A model generated the notes under the pieces. It saw only the letters and a program-made list of their open reading frames with translations, was not told the DNA's origin and made no database searches. Positions 20,940 through 29,083 of a stretch of 64,000 bases of DNA are shown here, in pieces. The position numbers and the translations under genes are program-made. Position 1 is the first letter of the stretch; each line of letters starts with the position of its first letter. Source of the stretch: Aquibium carbonis. Lineage in GTDB: Bacteria > Pseudomonadota > Alphaproteobacteria > Rhizobiales > Rhizobiaceae. The stretch is taken from positions 1 to 64,000 of the forward strand of contig NZ_RWKW01000025.1 of NCBI RefSeq assembly GCF_003970795.1. The letters are read 5' to 3'.

Positions 20940-22150
20940 GAGAAGGCGGCTTTGCGCGTTTCCGAAGCAGCCAGGATTTCCTCTCGCCGATCGAGGAGGA
21001 TTTCGGTCAGCGCGCAGATGCGGTTGAGGCCATCGAGGTCGGGTCGCGCCACGGCCGAGGATGGGGTGGTGCGCTCCAGCACGGCATCGATGGCGGCGAG
21101 GAAGCGGCGCGGGTTCTTCGCCTGCTCGATGTCGATGACGTCGACCCAGCCGAACTCGGCGGCCCGGTTGGCGCGGATCGCCTGCTCCCGGCGCGGCGCG
21201 GTGCGCGGCACGAACAGGGCGCGCTTGTCGAAGGAGATCACCTCGCAAAAGGTGTTGTAGCCACACATGCCGACGACGGCGCTGGAGTTGGCCACGATCG
21301 CCTCCAGGTTCGCGTCGAAATCGATGATGCGGATGTTGGGAACGTTGCCTGCGCGGGCCGCGATCTCGAAGCGCTCGCGCTCGGTCATGAAGGGGCCCAG
21401 CACGAAGAGGAACTCGCGACCGGGGGTCTTGTCCTGGCGGACGGCGTTGAGCGCGGCGGCCATGAGTTCGTAGCCATCGCCGCCGCCGCCGGCCGTCACG
21501 AGGACATAGTCGCGGCCGTATTTCTCCGTGACGTCCTCGTCCGCAACGGTGCGGGGCAGGAAGCCGGTGTAGCGGGTCTGCGACAGGATGGCTTCCGACA
21601 GGTCGATGCCGGCCAGCGGGTTGTAGAAACTGCCGGGTCCGTAAATCCAGATTTCGTCATAGAGCGCCAGATGCTCGACGATGTGCTTTCGCTGCCACTC
21701 CTCGCGCAGAAGTTCGGGCGCGTCGAGCACGTCGCGCAGGCCAAGAACCGTGATCGCGCCCTTCGCCTTGGCCCACTTCAACGTCGAGAGCATCTCTCGG
21801 GCCAGCCCGAGCGGCTCCTTGTCGACGATGATCATGTCGGGGCGGATCCGCTCGGCGGCTTCCCGGATCACCGACTCGCGGGCGGTCACCGTCTGCTCGA
21901 ACGTCAGTTCTCCGCTGCCTGACGCGTAGGTTCCATTGGAGAGCTTGTTGGCTGCCGGGATCTGGATGTAGTCCACGCGATCCTCGAAAGGAAAGGCGTC
22001 GACGACCGGTGAACCGGAGACGATCGACACGCGAACGCCGGGAAAATGCGACACGAGCGCATGGGCGATCGTGCGGCTGCGCCGCAGATGTCCAAGACCG
22101 AACGTGTCGTGGCTGTACATGAGTACAGTGAAATCGAAGACCGGGTCCAT
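20936..22150 (-). CDS. Predicted glycosyltransferase, MurG/COG4671-like, copy B
   Basis: 404 residues, first gene of the glycan unit. It shows SHDTFGLGHLRRSRTIAHAL at the N-terminus (GxGH loop) and MCGYNTFCEVISF with PRTAPRREQ in the donor-binding half. The ATG at 22150 is chosen because the protein family begins just before FDFTVLMYSHD; no strong ribosome-binding site is visible, and an upstream extension to 22288 is possible. It is a distant relative of copy A two genes downstream. 236 bp without a gene separate it from the MscS gene on the same strand, space enough for its own promoter. The sugar and acceptor are unknown. Confidence 0.7.
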   Translation of the reverse strand: MDPVFDFTVLMYSHDTFGLGHLRRSRTIAHALVSHFPGVRVSIVSGSPVVDAFPFEDRVDYIQIPAANKLSNGTYASGSGELTFEQTVTARESVIREAAERIRPDMIIVDKEPLGLAREMLSTLKWAKAKGAITVLGLRDVLDAPELLREEWQRKHIVEHLALYDEIWIYGPGSFYNPLAGIDLSEAILSQTRYTGFLPRTVADEDVTEKYGRDYVLVTAGGGGDGYELMAAALNAVRQDKTPGREFLFVLGPFMTERERFEIAARAGNVPNIRIIDFDANLEAIVANSSAVVGMCGYNTFCEVISFDKRALFVPRTAPRREQAIRANRAAEFGWVDVIDIEQAKNPRRFLAAIDAVLERTTPSSAVARPDLDGLNRICALTEILLDRREEILAASETRKAAFS

Positions 22151-22386
22151 GCGCGCCTGGTTACGTTCGGCAAACACCTCGTTGCCTCGGTGCCGAACAA
22201 GGACCACGACGACGCCAGCTGCGCCTGTTTCCTCGCTCGCCCCCTCCGAGACGGGACAGCCATTCACGGTTCCCTCGGTCCGTCGCACTCACGATCGGCG
22301 GGCCAGCGACCAACAGCAAGGCGAACATTCACGCTCGCCGCGACGAAATCAAGTCCCAAAGCGCAAAGTCGCGGAACCTTCATATT

Positions 22387-24756
22387 TCACGGCTCGTCGC
22401 GCACGGGCGCGTGACGAGCCCGGCTCTCTATCGCGGCGTGGGCGGCACCGGCCACCGCCTCGCGCACCTGCTCGGGCAGCGGCTGGTCGGACAGGACCTC
22501 CACCTTGACGTTTCGCTGGGCGAAGTGGATGCCGTTCTTCTCGAAAGCGTCGCGCAACTTGTGGTAGGCGTCGCGACGGATGACCCATTGCGCGCCGGGC
22601 CGCGCCATGAACTTGACGCCGACCACCATGTTGAATTCCTCCATCCGGCGGACGCCCTGCGACTTCAGGGGCTCCAGGAAATAGTGGCCATAATTGGGGT
22701 CCGCCTGCAGTTCGGCTCCGACCTGCTTGACCAGTTTCTTGACCAGCTTCAGGTCGGTCTCGAAGGGCACGCGGAATTCCAGCTTCAGAATCACCCAGTC
22801 ACGGCTGTAGTTGGTCAGCGACTTCAGTTCGCCAAAGGGGATCGTGTGCACGGCGCCGCGATGATGGCGCACCCGCATCGAGCGAAGCGACATGGACTCG
22901 ACGGTGCCGCGCAGGTTTCCGATCTCGACATATTCCCCGACACGGAAAGCATCATCCACCAGGAAGAAGATGCCCGAGACGATGTCGCGCACCAGCGACT
23001 GGGTTCCGAAGCCGACGGCCACGCCGACGATGCCGGCACCGGCGAGCAGCGGCGCGATGTTGACGCCGATCGAGGACAGCATGGTGAGACCGCCGATCAC
23101 CAGGATGGTCACCAGCAGGATGTTGCGCATCAGCGGCAGCAGCGTCGCCATGCGCGCTTCCGGTCCGGGCGCCTCGCCGGGCGGTGGCGCCACATAGCCG
23201 GCGAGGTGGCGGTCGATCGCCGTGCGGGCCCAAACCCAGATCAGGTCGGCTAGGAGCAGAACCGCCACGACATTGATGGCAACCTTGGCGATGCGGCCCG
23301 CAAGCGTTGGCGTTTCCGCCAGGACGAAGATGTCGGTGCTCCACGCCGCGGCGAGCGCAAAGAGCGTTGCGATGGCCAGGAGAAACCGGACCAGACGACG
23401 AACGATCGGCCGGTACATCGCATATCGTTCGGCGCCGGGCCCGGTGACGAGTGCCGATGGCGGCGATGCGTGCGCGGGCGCCGTTGCATCGTCGGCGACG
23501 CCCGGGGCAGGGCCCGGGGCGGCGAGAGCGGCGGTTGCGTCATGGGCCTGCGCCTCGGCGTCGCGGCGATGGTCCTCGGCCGCGGCCGCTTCTTCCGCCC
23601 GGTCGAAAAAGTGGTCGATCATCACGCGGGAAAGCATCGTCACCGGAACGAAGAGGCCGACAATCAGCACCGTCCACATCAGTTCCCGCGCGCCGGATAT
23701 CCAGAGCAAGAGCGCGATGATCACGACCAGCGACTGCGCCACGGGAAGGAGCCGGAACGCGACGGGCTCCAGCCGGCCGAGGGCGAAGCGCGGCGCGGCG
23801 GCGTCGCGCATGATCCTGGGCGTCATCGACCAGATCATCGCCAGCACGGCCAGCGCGGTCGTGGCGCCGAGACCGACCGAGACGGCCAGCGCCGCGCTTC
23901 GGGCCTGCGCCGCATCGGACGCCGTGGGCGCCAGCACGTCCAAGGTGTCGGAGATCAGCAGCGAGGCGACGAAGACCATGGCGACGAAGACGTTCCATCG
24001 ATGAAGCTTCGGCGCCAGGCGGTCGTCGAGCGGCACCAGCCTGAGGGCGGGGAAAACCGGCGCCAGCAGAAAGCGCGACAGGGTGGCGAGCGCGCGCACG
24101 GCGATGACGCCGAGCAGGAGGTTGACCACCAGCCTTTCGAGAAAGCCCGGCCAGGCGAAGGCGAGAAAGGCGCCGACGCTGCCGATCGAGAAGATGGCGA
24201 TGGCCAGCGCCTGCAGGAAGAGGCGCGCACCGGCGGCCGAGAGCCGTCGCATCAGCGTCGTCGGGACCGTGTGCTCGATCCGGACCAGCGTGGGGTGGAA
24301 GTATTGCCAGAACAGCCATTCCAGCCCGCCGCCCACGAACAGGAAGATGATGACGTAGGTGAGGCTGCGCAGCGCCTCGGCCGGCGACAGTTGCGAACGC
24401 CAAGCTTCGGCGAGCACCGACGGAACGAGCGGAAAGCTGGACCAGGCCTGGGTGAGTTCGCCCATGCGTTGCCGCGCCGCGGCGAGGCGGTGCTGGATGG
24501 CCGCCCGGAGCGTGGAGCCTTCCTCGTCGACCGTCGTGTGCGCCGCCGCCGCCGCAGCGCTTCTTAGCCAGTCCACGACACGCTGATCGCCAAGGATGCG
24601 CAGCAGGTCCTGGACGTCGTTGGCCGAGGGAGCAGGAGCGGCCGTTTCGGTCGATGTCGTCTGCGCGCCCTGCGCGAGGTGGGGGGGAACTTGCGCCGAG
24701 GCGAAGCCCGGATGAAGCATGAGCGCCAGGAGCAAGGCTGCAAGACGGACCAGCAT
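22387..24756 (-). CDS. Large MscS-family mechanosensitive channel, second copy
   Basis: 789 residues. The signal peptide ends near GFASA-QV, followed by a periplasmic region, about ten hydrophobic segments and the MscS core: VAVGFGTQSLVRDIVSG, FLVDDAFRVGEYVEIGN and IPFGELKSLTNYSRDW. The core is clearly related to the channel at 7194-9668, while the N-terminal halves differ, so they are paralogues with separate sensing parts. The loop between membrane parts is Ala-rich and charged (about residues 390-450). ATG 24756 shares a base with the TGA of the upstream ferredoxin gene (TGATG), which suggests translational coupling of the two proteins. Confidence 0.88.
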   Translation of the reverse strand: MLVRLAALLLALMLHPGFASAQVPPHLAQGAQTTSTETAAPAPSANDVQDLLRILGDQRVVDWLRSAAAAAAHTTVDEEGSTLRAAIQHRLAAARQRMGELTQAWSSFPLVPSVLAEAWRSQLSPAEALRSLTYVIIFLFVGGGLEWLFWQYFHPTLVRIEHTVPTTLMRRLSAAGARLFLQALAIAIFSIGSVGAFLAFAWPGFLERLVVNLLLGVIAVRALATLSRFLLAPVFPALRLVPLDDRLAPKLHRWNVFVAMVFVASLLISDTLDVLAPTASDAAQARSAALAVSVGLGATTALAVLAMIWSMTPRIMRDAAAPRFALGRLEPVAFRLLPVAQSLVVIIALLLWISGARELMWTVLIVGLFVPVTMLSRVMIDHFFDRAEEAAAAEDHRRDAEAQAHDATAALAAPGPAPGVADDATAPAHASPPSALVTGPGAERYAMYRPIVRRLVRFLLAIATLFALAAAWSTDIFVLAETPTLAGRIAKVAINVVAVLLLADLIWVWARTAIDRHLAGYVAPPPGEAPGPEARMATLLPLMRNILLVTILVIGGLTMLSSIGVNIAPLLAGAGIVGVAVGFGTQSLVRDIVSGIFFLVDDAFRVGEYVEIGNLRGTVESMSLRSMRVRHHRGAVHTIPFGELKSLTNYSRDWVILKLEFRVPFETDLKLVKKLVKQVGAELQADPNYGHYFLEPLKSQGVRRMEEFNMVVGVKFMARPGAQWVIRRDAYHKLRDAFEKNGIHFAQRNVKVEVLSDQPLPEQVREAVAGAAHAAIESRARHAPVRDEP

Positions 24757-25910
24757 CACGCCGCATTTCCTTCCGCTGGCGCCGGCAAAGGGGCGGGATG
24801 CGTCCGGTGCAGGTCGCCCGGACGGACGTAGGGCGCCAGAACCCGTTCCACCACGAGCGTTCCCGGCCCGGGCCGAAGCTGGCAGGCCAGGCGCTCGCCC
24901 GGCGCGGCGCCGACGCGGGCCAGCGTCTGCGCCTCCTCGTGGGTCGGGTGCGGCAGCGTGGCGTCTCCGCCGGCGAGGCGCACGCGGCACGTGCCGCAGC
25001 GAGCGCGTCCGCGGCACAGATGCGCGATCGCGACATTGCGCTGCTCGGCGATCTCCAGCACGCTCAATCCGGCGGGCGCCGTGACGTCGGGCCCTTCGGC
25101 GAAGGCGATGCGCACGGTGTTGCGATCGCCGGCAAGCCGCACCCGCCGAGCGACCAGCACCGCCGAGACGACGACGAGGTAGAGGCTGAAGACGGTCCAG
25201 TTGACGCGGCTGAGGATCGCAAGAATTTCGCCGCGGGAGCGTTGTTCGCCCGCCGGCGCGGCGTATTCGGTTTCGCCTTCGTCCATCGCATAGGCGTCGG
25301 CCTGCGAGGCCGTGTCGGCGGCGATGGCGGGCTCGGCGTCCAGCGCCCTGATCGCCTCGTTGCCGGCGCTGACGAAGCCGAGCAAAGCCAGCACGGGAAT
25401 GGCGACGGCGAACGGGTGCAGAAACGCGCCGGCCCTGCTCCACCAGGGCTGGACGCGCGCCCAGGTGAACACGCCCACGCAGCCGTGAATCCAGAGGAAG
25501 GCCAGCAGCAGCACCTGCCGAAGACCTTCCTCCGGCGCCCAGATCCAGAAATAGGGGATCAGCGACGCGAAACTGGGAGCGATCCCGTACCGGGCCGCGA
25601 GCGCGGTGCCGACGACATGCGGGGTCAGCAACGGCACGACCAGGAGACTGGCCAGGATCTGTACCGCGTCGGTCCGCGACATCCGCAGCGTGTTGCGCTG
25701 GTAGATCGCGGCGAGACCGAGCGAGAAATGCGCCAGGAAGGCGGCCATCAAGACCAGGCTCCCGAGCGGGTTCGTCCACAGACCCATGAAGTAGGGCCGG
25801 GCGGCGTCCATCGCTTCAATGGAACTCAGGCCGAAGGCGACGTTGACGAGGTGCATCGCCACGTAGGTGAACAGCACCAGCCCCGAAACGATTCTGACTG
25901 CCCTGACCAT
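24756..25910 (-). CDS. Membrane protein with SDH/CyaC-like helical domain fused to 2Fe-2S ferredoxin
   Basis: 384 residues. Residues 1-260 hold about six membrane helices; histidines at 20, 61, 98 and 142 lie in the first four, as expected for one or two b-type hemes in succinate-dehydrogenase-anchor-like domains. Residues about 265-365 form a plant-type 2Fe-2S ferredoxin with the full ligand set C299, C305, C308 and C343 (CRGRARCGTC, then ERLAC). The same pairing is known at the front of some rhizobial class III adenylate cyclases, but here no cyclase domain follows; the protein ends in a Pro-rich tail. It is coupled to the MscS gene by TGATG. A redox-sensing or electron-transfer role at the membrane is inferred. 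Confidence 0.75.
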   Translation of the reverse strand: MVRAVRIVSGLVLFTYVAMHLVNVAFGLSSIEAMDAARPYFMGLWTNPLGSLVLMAAFLAHFSLGLAAIYQRNTLRMSRTDAVQILASLLVVPLLTPHVVGTALAARYGIAPSFASLIPYFWIWAPEEGLRQVLLLAFLWIHGCVGVFTWARVQPWWSRAGAFLHPFAVAIPVLALLGFVSAGNEAIRALDAEPAIAADTASQADAYAMDEGETEYAAPAGEQRSRGEILAILSRVNWTVFSLYLVVVSAVLVARRVRLAGDRNTVRIAFAEGPDVTAPAGLSVLEIAEQRNVAIAHLCRGRARCGTCRVRLAGGDATLPHPTHEEAQTLARVGAAPGERLACQLRPGPGTLVVERVLAPYVRPGDLHRTHPAPLPAPAEGNAA

Positions 25911-26161
25911 GCGCCCCCGCGCTCCATGCCGACCCGATCGACCTTAGCCGCAATGTCGTGCAGCTGGAACGGCAAGAAATCGAAAGCAACCTGGAAATCC
26001 AGGCGCGCTGGAGCAGCGGTTGCCGGCGGCCCATTCTTGCCAAGCCGGCAGGCAGGGTCTAATCGGACGGCACGATCCGGCAGGCGGTGCCGCTGTTTGC
26101 CGGATACCGACCGGGGGCCATCCTTCCTGTAGCGAGAGACAGTTCATTGCCGAACGACACG

Positions 26162-27217
26162 ATGCCCGGGCGCACAGCCTCGATTCCGCAGTCCGGCCTG
26201 TCCTTCCCGCATGCCGCGCCGCCCCCCACGGGGGAGGTCGTCGAAATCGCACCAGGCATCCTGTGGACCCGCATTCCGCTGCCCTTCCGGCTCGACCACG
26301 TCAACATCTTCCTGATCGAGGACGGCGACGGCTGGGCCGTGGTCGACACAGGCATTTCCAACCAGCCGACCCGCGAGGTGTGGGACGCGCTGGTGGCGGG
26401 GCCGCTCGCGGGGCGCCGGCTCACCCGGCTCATCGTCACCCACTACCATCCCGACCACATCGGACTGGCCGGCTGGCTGTGCGAGCGCTTCGACATTCCA
26501 CTGCTGACCAGCCAGACGGCCTATCTCGGCTGCATCAACATCTCGCTCAGCCCCGGCGCGATGGAGGCGAAGCCCTACCGCGACTTCTACCTGCGCCACG
26601 GCATGAGCGAGGAGACCGCCGCGATCGTTTCCACGCAAGGCCATGGCTATCTGCGCATGGTGACGCCGCTGCCAATGAGCTTTGGCCGCCTGGTGGCGGG
26701 CGACACGCTGGTGATCGGCGGACGCCGCTTCGACGTGCTCTCGGGCGACGGCCATGCGCCCGAGCAGATCATGCTCCACGCCCCCGACGACAACGTCTTC
26801 CTCGCCGCCGACCAGGTGCTGGCGAAGATCACGCCCAACATCAGTGTCTGGGCGGTCGACCCGGAAGGGGATCCGCTCGGCCTCTACATCCGCTCGCTCA
26901 ACGCCATCCGCGACCGCATCCCGGCCGACGCGCTGGTGCTGCCCGGCCATCAGCTGCCGTTTTTCGGCTTGAACGCGCGCTGTGCGGAACTGATCGCGCA
27001 CCACGAGGAGCGCTGCGAGCGCCTCGCCGAGGCCTGCGCGAAAGGGCCTGGCTCGGTGGCCGAACTCCTGCCGGCCATCTTCCCCCGCCCGCTCGACCCG
27101 CACCAGCTTTCATTCGCCTTTTCGGAGGTGCATGCCCACGTGAACTACATGCTTCGGCGCGGGCAACTGGCCTGGGAAGATCCCCGGGCGCCAATGCTGC
27201 GGGCGGTGATCGCGTAG
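26162..27217 (+). CDS. MBL-fold metallo-hydrolase
   Basis: 351 residues from ATG 26162. The metal-binding motif THYHPDHIG (about residues 99-107) is intact, with later ligands in SGDGHAPEQ, FLAADQVL and PGHQLPF. The family covers glyoxalase II-like and thioesterase-like hydrolases; the C-terminal winged part after 300 resembles the LACTB2-like group. The start is uncertain: GTG 26087 would add 25 residues and TTG 26147 five; none has a strong ribosome-binding site. It is convergent with the AraC gene, 32 bp apart. The substrate is unknown. Confidence 0.82.
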   Translation: MPGRTASIPQSGLSFPHAAPPPTGEVVEIAPGILWTRIPLPFRLDHVNIFLIEDGDGWAVVDTGISNQPTREVWDALVAGPLAGRRLTRLIVTHYHPDHIGLAGWLCERFDIPLLTSQTAYLGCINISLSPGAMEAKPYRDFYLRHGMSEETAAIVSTQGHGYLRMVTPLPMSFGRLVAGDTLVIGGRRFDVLSGDGHAPEQIMLHAPDDNVFLAADQVLAKITPNISVWAVDPEGDPLGLYIRSLNAIRDRIPADALVLPGHQLPFFGLNARCAELIAHHEERCERLAEACAKGPGSVAELLPAIFPRPLDPHQLSFAFSEVHAHVNYMLRRGQLAWEDPRAPMLRAVIA

Positions 27218-27249
27218 AGGAGCACGGGCGACCGGAGCGGCTAGGCAGG

Positions 27250-28176
27250 TTACACCGAAATCGCATCGACCCCAGAGCGGCCCCGGCTGCGAGCATAACG
27301 ACCGGGCGGCTGTCCGACGTGACGACTGAAGGCGGTGCTGAACGTGCTCGCCGAACCGTATCCGACCCGTTCGGCGATTTCGGTCATGTCGACCTCATTG
27401 CGGCGCAGAAAGTCCTTTGCCAGCGCCATGCGCCAGGCCAGCAGATATTCCATCGGCGTCACGCGGACACTGCGCGTGAACCGTTCGAAGAATGCGGAGC
27501 GGGAAAGCGCTGCCTCCTTCGCCAGCCGAGCCGTCGTCCACGGATGCGACGGATCGGCATGGATCCGACGGATCGCATCGGCCAATCGCGGATCGGCCAG
27601 ACCGCGAAGCAGCCCCGGGGGCGCCTTCGGCTCCTGCGTCAGCCGCAACGCTTCGACGAGCAGGATCTCAACGAGCCGGTTGAGCAACAGATCGCGTCCC
27701 GATCGCGCCGCCGTCGCCTCCTCGATCAGCAACTTCACCAGGACTGCCAGTCTCTCGACGCCCCGGACGTGAACCTGTCCGGGCAAAAGTGACACGAGCA
27801 GGCCGGAATCGTCGTTGTCGAAGAGGAAATACCCGCCCAGAATGCGAACGCCTGGCGGGCCGTCCTGCCGTCCATGCCGAACCTCCCCCGTGGCGTTCGC
27901 GGCTGCATGGGGATCGATGAGCACCGGAACCACCGGGTCGAAGCCGGACATGGTGAAGCCCGGCGTGGTCGGCAGCAAGACGAAATCACCCGCTTGCAGA
28001 ACCAGTTCCCTTTGACCGTCGACGGCCAGTCGACAGGACCCTTCGATGACGACGGCAAAGCTGGGATGGCCGAAATCCGCATAGCGGACGCCCCAGCGAC
28101 CCGCGCCGCTGATGCCCTTCGTGAAGACCGCCCGAGGACGGAGCAGGTTGAGGATGTCTGAAAGCGGATCAATCAT
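27250..28176 (-). CDS. AraC-family regulator with cupin domain
   Basis: 308 residues. The N-terminal cupin (about 15-190) resembles the AraC_binding_2/cupin_6 group, with HPSFAVVIEGSCRLAVDG. The C-terminal double helix-turn-helix (about 200-300) has ARLAKEAALSRSAFFERF and DMTEIAERVGYGSASTFSTAF. Such proteins activate or repress a neighbouring catabolic or detoxification gene upon effector binding. It is divergent from a short-chain dehydrogenase gene; the gap holds three copies of a GGACGAT box, the likely binding sites. Autoregulation is expected because the first box lies 5 bp from its own start codon. Confidence 0.9.
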   Translation of the reverse strand: MIDPLSDILNLLRPRAVFTKGISGAGRWGVRYADFGHPSFAVVIEGSCRLAVDGQRELVLQAGDFVLLPTTPGFTMSGFDPVVPVLIDPHAAANATGEVRHGRQDGPPGVRILGGYFLFDNDDSGLLVSLLPGQVHVRGVERLAVLVKLLIEEATAARSGRDLLLNRLVEILLVEALRLTQEPKAPPGLLRGLADPRLADAIRRIHADPSHPWTTARLAKEAALSRSAFFERFTRSVRVTPMEYLLAWRMALAKDFLRRNEVDMTEIAERVGYGSASTFSTAFSRHVGQPPGRYARSRGRSGVDAISV

Positions 28177-28180
28177 GAAC

Positions 28181-28226
28181 AGGACGATTGCAAATGAAAT
28201 CGGGACGATGAGTTATATATCGTCCT
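28181..28226. promoter_or_regulatory. Triple GGACGAT operator between the AraC gene and the dehydrogenase gene
   Basis: AGGACGAT at 28181-28188 and GGGACGAT at 28202-28209 are direct repeats 21 bp apart, two helical turns. ATCGTCCT at 28219-28226 is the same box inverted, with an AT-rich TTATAT just before it. Direct repeats two turns apart are the usual layout of AraC-family sites. The position in the 106-bp divergent gap points to the adjacent regulator as binder; that step is inference. Confidence 0.6.
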
Positions 28227-28282
28227 GTCGCTCTCCGCTAGTCTCGCTGCATCACCAACCCAAACATCCACGGAGACGCACC

Positions 28283-29026
28283 ATGCAGACCATCCTGATC
28301 ACCGGCTGCTCGTCAGGTTACGGGCTCGAGACCGCCCGCCACTTTCTCTCGAGGGGGTGGAATGTCATCGCCACCATGCGTACCCCTCGCGATGGCATCC
28401 TGCCGCATGCGGAAAACCTGCGCATTCTCCCGCTCGACGTGACCGACGAGGACAGCATCGCGCAGGTGATCAAGGCCGCCGGCCCGATCGACGTCCTCGT
28501 CAACAATGCCGGGATTGGCGTCGTCGGCGCCTTCGAGGCGACGCCGATGTCGCATATCCGCAAGGTGTTCGACACCAACACCTTCGGCGTCATGGCCATG
28601 ACGCAGGCCGTCATTCCGCAGATGCGCGAGCGCCGATCAGGCGTCATCGTCAACGTGACGTCCAGCGTCACCCTGGCCTCGATGCCGCTGGCCGCGGCCT
28701 ATACGGCCAGCAAGCAGGCCATCGAGGGGTTCACCGGTTCTCTGGCCCACGAACTCGCGCATTTCGACATTCGCGCCAAGCTGGTCGAACCCGGCTATGC
28801 CCCGACGACCCGGTTCGCCCAGAACACATCCGTCCGGGTCGAGGATCTCATTCCGGACACCTATGCCGGTTTTGCCGGCCCGATCTTTGCCGGCTTCGCG
28901 CAGCCGGCCCTGACCACGCGGGAAAGCGACGTTGCCGAAGCGGTGTGGGCGGCCGTCGGAGACGGCACCGGGACGCTGCGGTTCCCGGCGGGTGCGGACG
29001 CCGTGGCGCTTGCCCGGGCTGCATGA
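28283..29026 (+). CDS. Short-chain dehydrogenase/reductase (SDR)
   Basis: 247 residues, the classic SDR length. The cofactor loop TGCSSGYGLETA is at residues 7-18, with LVNNAGIGVV next and the catalytic set NVTSS and YTASK. The Arg after the first strand region (MRTP) suggests NADP(H). The family reduces or oxidises alcohols and ketones. ATG 28283 has GGAG 7 nt upstream. It is the single likely target of the divergent AraC regulator and is followed by a hairpin before the convergent ABC genes, so it is probably transcribed alone. Confidence 0.92.
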   Translation: MQTILITGCSSGYGLETARHFLSRGWNVIATMRTPRDGILPHAENLRILPLDVTDEDSIAQVIKAAGPIDVLVNNAGIGVVGAFEATPMSHIRKVFDTNTFGVMAMTQAVIPQMRERRSGVIVNVTSSVTLASMPLAAAYTASKQAIEGFTGSLAHELAHFDIRAKLVEPGYAPTTRFAQNTSVRVEDLIPDTYAGFAGPIFAGFAQPALTTRESDVAEAVWAAVGDGTGTLRFPAGADAVALARAA

Positions 29027-29034
29027 AGGCAACC

Positions 29035-29075
29035 GCACCGGACGCAGGCGGGGCGAGAGGCCTGCCGGCCGGTGC
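29035..29075. terminator. Two-part hairpin between convergent genes
   Basis: Outer arms GCACCGG (29035-29041) and CCGGTGC (29069-29075) enclose inner arms GCAGGC (29044-29049) and GCCTGC (29060-29065). It lies 9 bp after the dehydrogenase stop and 8 bp before the end of the convergent ABC gene. No T run follows on either strand. Confidence 0.4.
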
Positions 29076-29083
29076 CGGACCCA

